64,000 bases of DNA. Origin: Phycisphaerae bacterium. GTDB taxonomy: Bacteria; Planctomycetota; Phycisphaerae; UBA1845; JAFGLZ01. A program made the translations under genes and the position numbers. Under the pieces are notes generated by a model. The model searched no databases. It was given only the letters and a program-made list of their open reading frames with translations, and had not been told where the DNA came from. Where the stretch lies: assembly GCA_016927755.1 (NCBI GenBank), contig JAFGLZ010000241.1:83250-147249 (forward strand), in the 5' to 3' direction. Within the stretch, counting starts at the first letter, position 1. Every line of letters begins with the position of its first letter. Below are positions 35,101 through 45,203 of the stretch, piece by piece.

Positions 35101-38100
35101 ATGATGCGCTTCCGATGGCTTGGCTTGTCGATGACCGTAATTGTGTCCTGGCACATGGCGGCCCACGTCCTCGCGGACGAGTCCACGCCCGACGGCTTCG
35201 GCCATCCCCCGCGCGAGTTCAGTTCGGTGCCCCTCTGGTCGTGGAACGGCCGGCTGGAGCCCGATCAGCTTCGCTGGCAGATCGACCAGATGGTGGATAA
35301 GGGCGTCTATGGCGGCTTCATGCACGCCAGGGCGGGCATCAACCTCGACACCACCCCGTACTTTTCCGACGGTTGGTGGCGGGCAGTCGAGGCGTGCGTG
35401 GAGCACGGCGCGAAGGTCGGGTTCGCCACGTGGATCTACGACGAGGATAAGTGGCCCAGCGGCGCCGCCGGGGGGCGGACCATCAAGGCCAACCCGCAGC
35501 GCAATCGCAGAAAGGGTCTGCGACGGGTCGAGCTCCGCGTCTCCGGCCCCAAGGACGTCCCCATCCGCATCCCCGAGGCCAGATACGTCATTGCCGGCCG
35601 GCTGGCAACCAAGACGTCGATCGATCCCGACTCGCTCGTCGACGTCTCGACCTACAACATCGGGCAGGGCAGGGCGGTGGATTCCGCCCCGACAAAGGAC
35701 CTCCGTGTCGCCATCGTTACCCAGTGGGACCAGCAACTGCTCGCCGAGCACTGCCAGGCCCTCGGCTGCAAGGTCAGCACGCTTCCCAAGAAACGGGCTC
35801 AGGAAATTCAGCTTGACGGCGTGGACGTGCTGATCTCGGAGATCGGCGCCGAGGGCGCCGGCCTGCCGAACGACAAGGTCCTTTCGTGGATCCGAAAGGG
35901 CGGTGGCTGCGTCGACTTCAGCCACAGCGAGCCGACCGCGCCGCTCTACGATCTCGAGATGGTTGTCGAGCAGGACGCGGCCGGCCACGAGTGGCTCATG
36001 CCGGAACACCCCATCGCCTCGATTCCCAACCCGAATCCGGACGCTGCATACTCCGGCCGACGTTGGTCCGATCAGTGGTGGCGCGGAGGCAAGGACTTCG
36101 ACGCGTTCGATCACGTCCTGGCCGATCCGCGCCACAGCCCACCGGGCATCACGATCCTCGCTCGCAAAGAGGGCAAGGGCCACGTGGTCTACTCCGGGGC
36201 GACACAGGCCTCGCGGGAGGGCGGCCGGTACGTCGAACTGCTGCAGAACATCCTCGTCTACGCCTCGGGCCGATACGGGAAGACGGCCAAACGGCCCGCC
36301 GCCGCGCCACCCGAAAAGCCACCGTGGAAGTGCCCCGAGGGAGACTGGGTGCTTTTCGGTTTCATACCGCAGGTCGTCGACGACGGGATCAACTACCTCA
36401 ACAAGCAGACGGTCCGCGATTTCATGGACATCACGCACGAGGCATACGCCCGCCGCGTCGGCAAGCACTTCGGAAAGACGATCCCCGGCGTGTTCTACGA
36501 CGAGATCCACAACTCCGCCGTCCAGATCGTCTGGTGCGAGGGCTTCGCCGAACGATTCAGGCAGATGAAGGGCTACGACCTGATCCCGCTGCTGCCGGCG
36601 CTCTCGGTCGACGTCGGCAGGAAGACGCCCAAGATCCGCTGCGACTACTACGACGTCTACACGACCCTCTACGAGGAGGCATGGTTCAAGCAGCTCGCCG
36701 AGTGGTGCCAGGCCCGAAACCTCGACCTCACCGGCCACACGGTGGAGGAGCTCAGCGGGTACAGAACGCAAGGCAGCTACTTCCGGACCATCCGCCACAT
36801 GCAGATCCCCGGCACGGACAACGAGGACTTCCGTTATCGCTGGCCCCGCTGGATCGATCCCTGGAAGCCGAAGCAACTCGCCAGCATCTCCCACCTCTAC
36901 GGCTGGGACCGCGCCGGCGTCGAGGCCATGGGCGGCGCCGGCTGGGCCTTCACGATGGATATGGCCCGGTACGGCTACAACCTCCTGGCCGCTTACGGAA
37001 TCAACTTCTTCATGCCGCACCTGTTCCACTATGCCCAGGACAAGCCGACGAACGTCGACGATTGGCCCAACAGTTGGTTCTTTAGAAACCCCTTCTGGAA
37101 GTACTTCAAGACGTTCGCCGACCACGGCAGCCGGCTGAGCTACATGCTCACGGGCGGCACGCACGTCGCCGACGTGGCCGTGCTGTACCCGATCACGAAC
37201 CTCTGGGCCGGCGATGGCGAGGGCACGACCCGAGACACGGTCGCGAGGCTCGCGGCCGGTCAGATCGACTGCGACGTCGTGGACCCCGACTCGCTGGTCC
37301 GCGCGAAGGTCGAGCAGGGGCGATTGTGCATCGGCAATCAGCGGTACCGCGTCCTGATCGTCCCCGGCGTTCGCTGCATGCGGCGCGATACCGCTGAGAA
37401 GGTCCGTGAGTTCGTGCGAGGCCGGGGGCTGCTTGTCGTGCATGGCCGCTGGCCGACCGATTCGCCCGACGAGGGCAGGGGGGATCCCACGATCTCGCGA
37501 TTGTCCGCTGACCTCAAGGGGATTCGACCGTCCTCGCCCCGACAGACGGTCGAGTGGATCGGCAAGCACATCGACCGCGATGTGATCATCGGCGGCGAGC
37601 AGTCGGACACGCTCCGCTACCACCATGTCCGGCGCGGGGCCAAGGACGTCTACTGGCTCGCAAACGACTCGCGAGAGAGACGGACGTGGCGAGTCAGCTT
37701 CCGCGCCACCGGCGCTGCCTCGTTGTGGCAGCCTGAGGATGGGTCCATCTGTCCGGTTGATCTGGTCGTGCGAACTGCCGGTCGGACCGAGTGCGATGTT
37801 CGCCTGGACGGTTGGCAGGGGGCCTTCATCGTCTTCGACTCGGCGGTCGAGAGACCGCCCGGCGGCGTTCGGATCACCTCGACCAACTTGCGGGACGCGC
37901 GGCTCGTTCGGAGGAGTGGTGCCGAAGTCACCGTCTCGGGACTGCTCGCCCCCGGCGCACGCAGCGCAAGCGTTGAGGCGACCGTCCACACCGACAAGGA
38001 CCAGCGTTCCGCGAGCGGTTCTCTCGCCGCGGCGCCCGCCCCGGCGACGATCGCGCTGGACAGACCATGGCGGTTTCTGCCTGTCGGCAATCTGTTGGAC

Positions 38101-39399
38101 TACGAATGGAGGATCGATCTCGACCAGGCTGAGCTGGATCTCCCCGTGATGCGGATGCACTGGGAGCGCGGCGTGGACGGTCGGACGCTCGGGTGGCAGG
38201 GGCCCTCACACGACGACGTCCGATGGCGGAAGATCAAGGTCTTCGACGCTCTTCACGCCGCCGAGGGCGCCGACCGCTATCGCACGCGCTGGGAAGGGCG
38301 GTTCGTCTCCTTCTATGACTACGGCAATTTCAAGACTAGCATCGGCGGCAAGGGGCTCCGATGCCGAAAGCGCGTCAAGCTGCCCTCCGCGGCATCGAGC
38401 GGCTGGCTCGCTGTCGTGTGCGAAAGCCCGTTCACCGCGACCGTCGGCGGCAAGACGTACTCGGGAAACGTCGGGGGCCAGCCGCAGCGCTTCGAGTTGC
38501 CAGCGCACCCTTCCGGAGAGATGGAGATAGCGATCCGGGCCGACAACGCCCGCGCGATACTTGTCGAGGGGCGGCTTGCCACGGCCGACGGTCGAACGAT
38601 CGAGATCTTCAGCGATCAGACGTGGGAGGCCTCCCTCAACGGCAAGGACTGGCAACCCGCCTGGGAATACGTCGCCCCGCCCGAGAAGCCCTTCGCCGAG
38701 CCGGACTATCCCGAGCAGGGGCCCGCGCCCAGCGTCGTCTGGTATCGGCAGGACCTGCCGCCGTGCGTCGTCGAGATCTACGAGCCGAAGATCGAGGGCC
38801 GATGGCAGGCCTGGGTCGATGGTCGAGAGCTGTCCTTCGAGAAGGGCCGCGCGACCGTGGCGGCAGCGTCCGGCGATCGCATGCTCGGGATCCGCGTGGA
38901 TCTGGGGGAGAAGGGCCACGGACTGCTCGAGCCGATCCGGCTGATCAATCAGCCTGTCGAGAGGCCGCTGGGCTCCTGGACACGGGACCATCTGGCCTGG
39001 TACAGCGGACGCGCGATCTACGCCACGACGTTCCGCCTCGACGCGGGGCACAAGCGAGGCGACATCCGACTGAGGCTGGATCTGGGGCAGGTCTGCTACT
39101 GTGCCGAGATCTGGCTGAACGGCAAGCTCGTCGGTACACGAATCTGGCCGCCCTATGAGCTGGACATCACGGATCGCGCGATCGAGGGCGAGAACCGACT
39201 CACCGTCGTCGTTGCGAATCTGCTGGCCAACCGGGAGCTATGGGACATCTTCGACGACGTCAAGGGCCAGGAGTGGGACCGAAAGTGGCACGACGGCAAT
39301 ATCCGCCGCGACGGGTGGAGTCTCGAGTCTGGGCTGCTTGGGCCGGTGACGGTCATCCCGTTGCGGAGGATTGAGCTTCCCCTGCGGCCGCACCCCTAG
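35101..39399 (+). CDS. GH106-like alpha-L-rhamnosidase
   Basis: This 1432-residue secreted protein has a signal peptide ending near HVLA. The N-terminal segment FSSVPLWSWNGRLEPDQLRWQIDQM and GGFMHAR is the start of the GH106 barrel. The large middle region carries FYDEIHNSAVQIVW and GHTVEELSGY, acidic segments of the catalytic domain. The C-terminus has a galactose-binding-like fold as in GH2/GH106 (WLNGKLVGTRIWPPYELDIT). It would remove terminal rhamnose from rhamnogalacturonan fragments. AGGAGG lies 4 bases before ATG 35101; ATG 35104 is equally good. Confidence 0.82.
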   Translation: MMRFRWLGLSMTVIVSWHMAAHVLADESTPDGFGHPPREFSSVPLWSWNGRLEPDQLRWQIDQMVDKGVYGGFMHARAGINLDTTPYFSDGWWRAVEACVEHGAKVGFATWIYDEDKWPSGAAGGRTIKANPQRNRRKGLRRVELRVSGPKDVPIRIPEARYVIAGRLATKTSIDPDSLVDVSTYNIGQGRAVDSAPTKDLRVAIVTQWDQQLLAEHCQALGCKVSTLPKKRAQEIQLDGVDVLISEIGAEGAGLPNDKVLSWIRKGGGCVDFSHSEPTAPLYDLEMVVEQDAAGHEWLMPEHPIASIPNPNPDAAYSGRRWSDQWWRGGKDFDAFDHVLADPRHSPPGITILARKEGKGHVVYSGATQASREGGRYVELLQNILVYASGRYGKTAKRPAAAPPEKPPWKCPEGDWVLFGFIPQVVDDGINYLNKQTVRDFMDITHEAYARRVGKHFGKTIPGVFYDEIHNSAVQIVWCEGFAERFRQMKGYDLIPLLPALSVDVGRKTPKIRCDYYDVYTTLYEEAWFKQLAEWCQARNLDLTGHTVEELSGYRTQGSYFRTIRHMQIPGTDNEDFRYRWPRWIDPWKPKQLASISHLYGWDRAGVEAMGGAGWAFTMDMARYGYNLLAAYGINFFMPHLFHYAQDKPTNVDDWPNSWFFRNPFWKYFKTFADHGSRLSYMLTGGTHVADVAVLYPITNLWAGDGEGTTRDTVARLAAGQIDCDVVDPDSLVRAKVEQGRLCIGNQRYRVLIVPGVRCMRRDTAEKVREFVRGRGLLVVHGRWPTDSPDEGRGDPTISRLSADLKGIRPSSPRQTVEWIGKHIDRDVIIGGEQSDTLRYHHVRRGAKDVYWLANDSRERRTWRVSFRATGAASLWQPEDGSICPVDLVVRTAGRTECDVRLDGWQGAFIVFDSAVERPPGGVRITSTNLRDARLVRRSGAEVTVSGLLAPGARSASVEATVHTDKDQRSASGSLAAAPAPATIALDRPWRFLPVGNLLDYEWRIDLDQAELDLPVMRMHWERGVDGRTLGWQGPSHDDVRWRKIKVFDALHAAEGADRYRTRWEGRFVSFYDYGNFKTSIGGKGLRCRKRVKLPSAASSGWLAVVCESPFTATVGGKTYSGNVGGQPQRFELPAHPSGEMEIAIRADNARAILVEGRLATADGRTIEIFSDQTWEASLNGKDWQPAWEYVAPPEKPFAEPDYPEQGPAPSVVWYRQDLPPCVVEIYEPKIEGRWQAWVDGRELSFEKGRATVAAASGDRMLGIRVDLGEKGHGLLEPIRLINQPVERPLGSWTRDHLAWYSGRAIYATTFRLDAGHKRGDIRLRLDLGQVCYCAEIWLNGKLVGTRIWPPYELDITDRAIEGENRLTVVVANLLANRELWDIFDDVKGQEWDRKWHDGNIRRDGWSLESGLLGPVTVIPLRRIELPLRPHP

Positions 39400-39429
39400 C
39401 GCGGAGGGGGAAATGGACCAGGGGGGCAG

Positions 39430-40494
39430 CTACTTGGCCGGTCTGCTCGCCGGCGCCGCCGGCGGCGCCTTTCCCAGCTCCTTGAAGTACCGCAGGAAAT
39501 CGGTGTCTGTGGTCAGGATGAGCTGCGTGTCCCGGCCGAGCGCCTCCCTGTACACGTCTAGCGTCCGCACGAACGTGTAGAAGGGGCCCGCCTCCGTGAT
39601 GGCCTTGGCGTACATTGTGATGATCTCGGCGTCCACCCGGCCGCGGATCTCGTTGGACTGCTGCTTGCCCTCGCCCTCGATCTTCTGCACCTCGGCCTTC
39701 GTGCGGTTGAGGATCTCCTGCTTCTCGCGCTGACCTTCGTTTTCGTACAAGGCGGCGATGGAGTCCATGAAGGCGATAAGTCGGTCGAACGCCGCCTCGC
39801 GGACCGTCGGTACGAAGTCGATCTGCGAGATCCCCACGTCGATCAGCTCGATGCCGCGACCGCTGCTGCCGCCCTTGTCGCCCTCGCCCGTGTCCGAGGC
39901 GAGCCGGTGCATCGCGTCGTCCTTGATCTGCTGCAGGATCTTGGCGCGCCCGACGGCGATCTTCGCCTTGGCTTCGCGAGGCCGATCCTGAACCTGATCC
40001 GGCGCGACTTTGGTCAGCATCCGCTCGGGCGTGAACGAGTACGTCAGCGTCCGGTCCGTGCTACGGACGAGTTCCGTTAGGTCGTATTGCGTGATGACGT
40101 CCCGAACGGCCCCGCGGACGAACTCGCCCACGCGGCGATCGGCGTTTTCGATCTCTCGCAGGCGCTGGACGAATGCCTTCGGTTCCTTGATCCGCCAGAC
40201 CGCCCACGGCGTGACGTCCACCTTCTTGCCGTCCTTCGTGGGCAGATCGGGCAGCACGTGGCTTACGCCACCCCCCCAGAACTGACGCGTGCTCGGCAGC
40301 TTCCGAACGTGCTGAATCCAGGGGACCTTCAGGTACAGGCCCGGCTCGGTCCGCTCGGCCACGGGTTTGCCGAATTGCAGCACCACCGCCAACTCGCGCT
40401 GATCCACCACGTAGAACACGCCTCGGCCCAGCAGCACTACGACTACGAGCAAGATGACGGCAAGCGCTGTCCTTCGTCGCTGTCTCGGCGTCAT
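39430..40494 (-). CDS. hflC: HflC-like SPFH protein
   Basis: This 354-residue protein has one N-terminal membrane helix (residues about 9-28), then the SPFH/band 7 domain (VVDQRELAVVLQFGKPV, EPGLYLKVPWIQ) and a long coiled-coil rich in Glu, Lys and Gln. It forms the HflKC cage that modulates FtsH protease. Its ATG overlaps the hflK stop as ATGA, so the two are translationally coupled. An insertion with DTGEGDKGGSSGRG near residue 206 is longer than in Enterobacteria. Confidence 0.9.
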   Translation of the reverse strand: MTPRQRRRTALAVILLVVVVLLGRGVFYVVDQRELAVVLQFGKPVAERTEPGLYLKVPWIQHVRKLPSTRQFWGGGVSHVLPDLPTKDGKKVDVTPWAVWRIKEPKAFVQRLREIENADRRVGEFVRGAVRDVITQYDLTELVRSTDRTLTYSFTPERMLTKVAPDQVQDRPREAKAKIAVGRAKILQQIKDDAMHRLASDTGEGDKGGSSGRGIELIDVGISQIDFVPTVREAAFDRLIAFMDSIAALYENEGQREKQEILNRTKAEVQKIEGEGKQQSNEIRGRVDAEIITMYAKAITEAGPFYTFVRTLDVYREALGRDTQLILTTDTDFLRYFKELGKAPPAAPASRPAK

Positions 40495-41525
40495 GGCTTG
40501 CCTCCTTTCTTGGCCGGGGCGGCGGCAGGAAGGGGCGTCTTGCCCCCCAACTGGAGGAGCGGCAGCATGCCCCGCAACTCCTGATCGACGATATACAGCG
40601 GCCCGGCGTTGCGGATGACCTCCTCCATCGCCTCGAGGTACAGCCGCTGACGCGTCACCTCCGGCGCCTCCAGGTAGGCCTGGTATTTGGCCATCAGGGC
40701 CGTGATCTCGCCCTGGGCCTCGGCCTTACGGCGGGACGCATAGCCCTCGGCGTCACGGATCAGCCCGTCCCGGCTGGCCTGCGCCTGCGGGATCATCTGG
40801 TTCCGCTCTCGGTTCGCCTCGTTGACGAGTTTGTCGCGGAGCTGGATGGATGCGTTCACCGTGTCGAACGCGGGCTTGACGCGTTCGGGCGGCGTGACCC
40901 GCTGCATCTGCAGGCCGGTGATCTGGATCCCGCAGTCGTAGCCGTCCAGCATCGCCTGCGTGGCCTTGAGGGCCTCGAGCCCGACCTCCTCGCGCTTGCC
41001 CGTCAGGATCTCGTCGATCGAGTAGTCGCCGATCAGCCGGTGCATGACGCTCTGGGCGACGGCGTGGATCGTCTCCTCGATGTGGTCCGCGGAGATGCTG
41101 AAGAGGAACTTGTCCGGGGCGTCCACGCGCCACTGCACGGTCCATTCGACCACCGCCGCGTTGAGATCCCCCGTGAGCATCAACGGCTCTTCCTGACGCT
41201 GCCGGGCCGATTGGCGGGTGAGCTTGGCCGTCTGCTCCTCCGGCGGGCGCTGCAGGGGCAGGCGTAGGCTGTGCTCCTCGATGCTCACGCGGATCGCCTC
41301 GTCCACCTCCGGGACCATGAAGTGCAGTCCCGGTTCGGCCACCGTGTGGAGCTTACCGAAGCGAAGGACGACCGCTCGCTCGTACGGTTGGACGGTATAG
41401 AACCCGTTCCACAGCAAATGGGCGAGGATATACAGTCCGATCAGAACGGGCAGCCACGTCAGGATCTTGCCCCAGGGCAGGTCCTGCAGATCGAACTGTT
41501 CCGGTTGGTACACGCGGCCAGGCAT
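40491..41525 (-). CDS. hflK: HflK-like SPFH protein
   Basis: This 344-residue protein has a membrane helix at about residues 20-40, SPFH start GFYTVQPYERAVVLRFGKL, then EPGLHFMVPEVDEAIRV and a coiled-coil with RRKAEAQGEITALMAKYQAY. It is the partner of HflC at the inner face of the membrane. GGGAGG precedes ATG 41525; an extension of 30 codons upstream is not supported. The N-terminal glycine-rich region of Enterobacterial HflK is lacking. Confidence 0.9.
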   Translation of the reverse strand: MPGRVYQPEQFDLQDLPWGKILTWLPVLIGLYILAHLLWNGFYTVQPYERAVVLRFGKLHTVAEPGLHFMVPEVDEAIRVSIEEHSLRLPLQRPPEEQTAKLTRQSARQRQEEPLMLTGDLNAAVVEWTVQWRVDAPDKFLFSISADHIEETIHAVAQSVMHRLIGDYSIDEILTGKREEVGLEALKATQAMLDGYDCGIQITGLQMQRVTPPERVKPAFDTVNASIQLRDKLVNEANRERNQMIPQAQASRDGLIRDAEGYASRRKAEAQGEITALMAKYQAYLEAPEVTRQRLYLEAMEEVIRNAGPLYIVDQELRGMLPLLQLGGKTPLPAAAPAKKGGKP

Positions 41526-41746
41526 GCTGGGGTCCTCCCGACACTGCCGATTGCGTTCGCGGATCTCACGCACTATAGCGCCCGCGACGCCCATCGGCAA
41601 GGTTGGAGCGTGCATGGCGGCACGGCCTCGTCACGAGGTCGCGCGTCTTCGTGGCCGCTGCCTTCCGCATTTCCTGTCGACAAGGCGCTGGACTCCGCTC
41701 CTCGTTCGTGGTGTCATTGCAGCCAGTATTCAACGGAGGAACCGCA

Positions 41747-43417
41747 ATGACGGCGAGCGATGCGACTGACAGGGCAGTATGGCGTGGGCTGGCGGCGGCA
41801 TGTGTGACGCTGGGCCTGATGGCCGGATCAGTGGCGGGTGCCGAGGGGGCCTCGGATCCCGCGGGTGAGACGCTCTACAACGGCATCCGCCTGCCGAAGC
41901 CGTGGCCGCCCAAGGACCGCGCGGTCAGCTACGATCCGATGACCTTGCCCTATCTGGCCTCCCCGCCGGACGTGATCCCCATCGACGTCGGTCGTCAGTT
42001 GTTCGTCGACGACTTCCTCGTCGAGCAGCGGACGCTCGAGCGGACGCACTACGAAGCGCCGTACTACCCCGAGAACCCCGTCGTCAAACCCGACCGTCCG
42101 TGGGAGATCAAGCCCGGACGCCAGGACTGCCCGACGGCCATGGTCTTTAGCGACGGGGTCTGGTACGACCCCGCCGATCGGCTCTTCAAGATGTGGTATA
42201 TGGGCCGCTACGTCGTGACCACCTGCTACGCCACGAGCAAGGACGGCATCCATTGGGACAAGCCCTCGCTCGACGTCGTCAAGGGAACGAACATCGTCGA
42301 TGAAGGTGTCCGCGATTCCAGCACCGTCTGGCTCGACCTCTTCGAGAAGGACGCCGCGAAACGCTACAAGATGTTCTACTACCCCCTCAAGTCGCAATAC
42401 GACATCTTCTTCTCCGCCGACGGCATCCACTGGGGCAAGCCTGTGGGCAGCACCGGCCCGACCGGCGATCGCGCCACCGTCTTCTACAACCCGTTCCGAT
42501 CGCTCTGGGTCTACAGCATTCGCGACTACGCCCCCGGCAAGATCGGCCGATGCCGTCGATACTGGGAATGCAAGGACCCCGTCGCCGGTTCGAAGTGGGC
42601 CAAGGGCGAGCCGGGATTCTGGGTCGGGGCCGATCGACTCGATCCCCGTCGCCCGGACCTCAAGGACGTGAAGCCCGAGCTCTACAACCTCGACTGCGTC
42701 GCCTACGAGAGCCTCATCATCGGGCTGTTCAGCATCTGGTACGGCCAGCCGAAGGACCGGGCCAAGCCCAACGAGCTCTACATCGGCTACAGCCGCGACG
42801 GATACCATTGGGATCGCCCGATGCGCCGGCCCCTCATCGGCGTGTCCGAACGGTACGGCGACTGGAATTGGGCCAACATCCAATCCGCGGGCGGATGCTG
42901 CCTGATCGTCGGCGACAAGCTGTACTTCTACGTCAGCGGCCGGGCTGGCGTGAAGGGCTCGGCGTCGTCGGGCGTCTGTAGCACGGGTCTGGCGACGATG
43001 CGCCGAGATGGGTTCGCCTCGATGGACGCCGGCCAGAAGGGCGGGACGCTGACGACGCGGAAGCTGTCGTTCAAGGGCAAGCACCTCTTCGTCAACGCCG
43101 ATGCCCACCAGGGCGAGCTCCGCGTCGAGGTGCTCGACGCCGACGGAAAGGTCGTCGAGCCGTTCACGCGCGACAACTGCGAGCCGATCAAGGCCGACAG
43201 GACGCTGATCCCCGTCAAGTGGAAGGGGGCGGCGGACCTGTCTGCCGTGGCCGGCAAGCCCGTCCGCTTGCGATTCAGCCTGAAGATGGGACGCCTGTAT
43301 GCGTTCTGGGTCAGCCCCGACGCGAGCGGCGCCAGCCACGGTCACGTCGCCGCCGGCGGCCCAGGATTCACCGGCGCCACCGACACCGTCGGTGCGGCGG
43401 GAACGCCTAGCCCTTGA
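41747..43417 (+). CDS. Secreted beta-propeller protein (GH32/GH43-like)
   Basis: This 556-residue protein has a signal peptide (LAAACVTLGLMAGSVAGA). Propeller blades are visible: KMWYMGRYVVTTCYATSKDGIHWDKP, MFYYPLKSQYDIFFSADGIHWGKP, and YIGYSRDGYHWDRP. A C-terminal beta-sandwich follows (KLSFKGKHLFVNADA...). The SKDGIHW repeats are common in putative GH32-like planctomycete proteins. GGAGG precedes ATG 41747. Its 3' end overlaps the convergent permease gene by 11 bases. Confidence 0.65.
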   Translation: MTASDATDRAVWRGLAAACVTLGLMAGSVAGAEGASDPAGETLYNGIRLPKPWPPKDRAVSYDPMTLPYLASPPDVIPIDVGRQLFVDDFLVEQRTLERTHYEAPYYPENPVVKPDRPWEIKPGRQDCPTAMVFSDGVWYDPADRLFKMWYMGRYVVTTCYATSKDGIHWDKPSLDVVKGTNIVDEGVRDSSTVWLDLFEKDAAKRYKMFYYPLKSQYDIFFSADGIHWGKPVGSTGPTGDRATVFYNPFRSLWVYSIRDYAPGKIGRCRRYWECKDPVAGSKWAKGEPGFWVGADRLDPRRPDLKDVKPELYNLDCVAYESLIIGLFSIWYGQPKDRAKPNELYIGYSRDGYHWDRPMRRPLIGVSERYGDWNWANIQSAGGCCLIVGDKLYFYVSGRAGVKGSASSGVCSTGLATMRRDGFASMDAGQKGGTLTTRKLSFKGKHLFVNADAHQGELRVEVLDADGKVVEPFTRDNCEPIKADRTLIPVKWKGAADLSAVAGKPVRLRFSLKMGRLYAFWVSPDASGASHGHVAAGGPGFTGATDTVGAAGTPSP

Positions 43418-44294
43418 CCGCCCCGGCCGTCAGTCCGTCGATGAACCATCGCTGGAACACGGCGTACAGCGCGATCATCGGCACGGCGATCATCGTAATG
43501 GCCGAGAACGTCAGTCCGTAGTCGACCCGGTACTTCTCGCTGAAGGCCAGCAGCCCCCGCGGCAGCGTCTGCATCGTGTCCTCGTTGATGAAGAGCTGCA
43601 CGAGCAGAAGCTCGTTCCACACGCCCAGCGCGCTGAAGACGGCGATGGTGGCGATCGCCGGCTTGGCGATCGGCAGCAGGATCCGCCAGTAGATGCCGAA
43701 CAGCCCGCAGCCGTCGATCCGCGCCGCGTCCTCGAGATCGCGCGGCAGCGACAGGAAGAACGCTCGCATCACGTAGATCGCCAGCGGCAGCCCCCACGCC
43801 ACGTACGACAGGATCAGCCCGGGGTACGTATAGAGCAGCCCCGCCTTCTTGAGCAGGAGGAACAGCGGCACGAGCACGCCCTGGATCGGGATGATCAACC
43901 CGATCAGGAACACGGCGAAGAGCACGTTTCGCCCGCGGAACCGCAGCCTGGCGAACGCGAACGCCGCCATGCTCGACAGGGCCAGGATCGCCACGACGCT
44001 GACGGACGTGATCCAGACGCTGTTGAACACGTACGTGCCGAGCCTGGCCACCGTCCACGCCTTGGCGAAGTTGCCGAAACGCAGTTCGGCCGGCGGGCTC
44101 CACGGCGAATTGAAGATCTCCGAGTTCGTCTTCATCGCCGACATCACGAGCCACGCCAGCGGCGCCAGCATCATCAGCGAGACCGCCGCCAAGATCAGCG
44201 TCACGGGTAGGTACGGCAGCGATCTCCGCCACGACGGCTTCCGCGGAGCGCCAGGGCCTTGCCGGCATCGAACATGGCTCGACGTGCCGCTCAT
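43407..44294 (-). CDS. Carbohydrate ABC transporter permease, MalG-like
   Basis: This 295-residue protein has six hydrophobic helices and the EAA motif EDAARIDGCGLFGIYWRILLP, which docks the ATPase. The ATG at 44294 follows GGAGG and is 3 bases past the stop of the first permease. It forms the second half of the sugar-specific channel. Confidence 0.92.
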   Translation of the reverse strand: MSGTSSHVRCRQGPGAPRKPSWRRSLPYLPVTLILAAVSLMMLAPLAWLVMSAMKTNSEIFNSPWSPPAELRFGNFAKAWTVARLGTYVFNSVWITSVSVVAILALSSMAAFAFARLRFRGRNVLFAVFLIGLIIPIQGVLVPLFLLLKKAGLLYTYPGLILSYVAWGLPLAIYVMRAFFLSLPRDLEDAARIDGCGLFGIYWRILLPIAKPAIATIAVFSALGVWNELLLVQLFINEDTMQTLPRGLLAFSEKYRVDYGLTFSAITMIAVPMIALYAVFQRWFIDGLTAGAVKG

Positions 44295-44297
44295 CGG

Positions 44298-45203
44298 CTA
44301 GCCCACCTCCCGCGATTGAGCCCGTCGAACGATCAGCATGTACGCGAGCGTCAACGCCAGAACCAGCACCGTCATGATGGCGGCCAGCGCCGCCCCGTAG
44401 CCCATCTGTGCGGCCTCGGCGCTGAACGCGCTGCGCACCAGCCAGGTACTGACGATCTCCGTCGAGTGGTGCGGCACACCGTCCGGGGCCATCACGCGGA
44501 AGAGGTCATACGCCTTGAACGCCCCCGTCACGCAGATCAGTACGCTGACGAGCGTTGTCTCCCGCAGGAGCGGCAGCGAGACGTGCAGAATGCGCCGCAG
44601 CTCTCCGGCGCCGTCGATCATCGCCGCCTCGTACAGCTCGCGGGGTATCCCCTGTAGCGCCGCGTAGAAGAGCACCATGTAGAACCCGCAGTACGTCCAC
44701 CCGCTCACGACGCACAGCGCGTAAAGCGCCGTGTCCTCGTGGGCCAGCGGGCTCCTCGGCAGCAGCCCGAACGCCGGGTGAAGGATGAAGTACCACATCA
44801 GACCGATGACCGTCAGCGACAGCGTCATCGGTGTGAAGATGACCACGCGGAACAGCTCGTAGCCCCGCCGCTTCAAATCGAGCATCAGGGCCAGGACCAG
44901 CCCCGCGCCGACCTCGAAGACCAGCGTGGCGAACATGTAGATGACGTTGTTCTCGAGCGACTTCACGAAGATCGCATCGCCCGTGAAGGCGATCCGATAG
45001 TTCCGCAGCCCGACGTACTCCGGCTCCCCGCCGCCGCTCCACTCGAACAGGCTGAGGACGAACGTCCCCGCCGTCGGGGCCAGGATGAACATGCCGAACA
45101 GGAGGAGCGCGGGTAGCACGAATCCGTAGGCCCCCCGGCGCTCGTCGTCGAGGCCGAGTCGCGCGGACAGCGATGGGGACGCACCTGACACCGGCCGGAC
45201 CAT
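44298..45203 (-). CDS. Carbohydrate ABC transporter permease, MalF-like
   Basis: This 301-residue protein has six helices and EAA motif YEAAMIDGAGELRRILHVSLP. Its ATG at 45203 overlaps the binding-protein stop as TGATG; a longer frame upstream is just the antisense-free overlap with that gene. It pairs with the MalG-like protein. No ATPase gene lies nearby, so a shared MsmX/UgpC-type ATPase is likely. Confidence 0.92.
   Translation of the reverse strand: MVRPVSGASPSLSARLGLDDERRGAYGFVLPALLLFGMFILAPTAGTFVLSLFEWSGGGEPEYVGLRNYRIAFTGDAIFVKSLENNVIYMFATLVFEVGAGLVLALMLDLKRRGYELFRVVIFTPMTLSLTVIGLMWYFILHPAFGLLPRSPLAHEDTALYALCVVSGWTYCGFYMVLFYAALQGIPRELYEAAMIDGAGELRRILHVSLPLLRETTLVSVLICVTGAFKAYDLFRVMAPDGVPHHSTEIVSTWLVRSAFSAEAAQMGYGAALAAIMTVLVLALTLAYMLIVRRAQSREVG

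Noticed and set aside
35020..38160. A 1046-codon open frame on the minus strand opposite the GH106-like gene
   Set aside because: It is an antisense shadow of a GC-rich gene. The plus-strand protein has a signal peptide, ribosome-binding site and recognisable domains; the antisense one has none.
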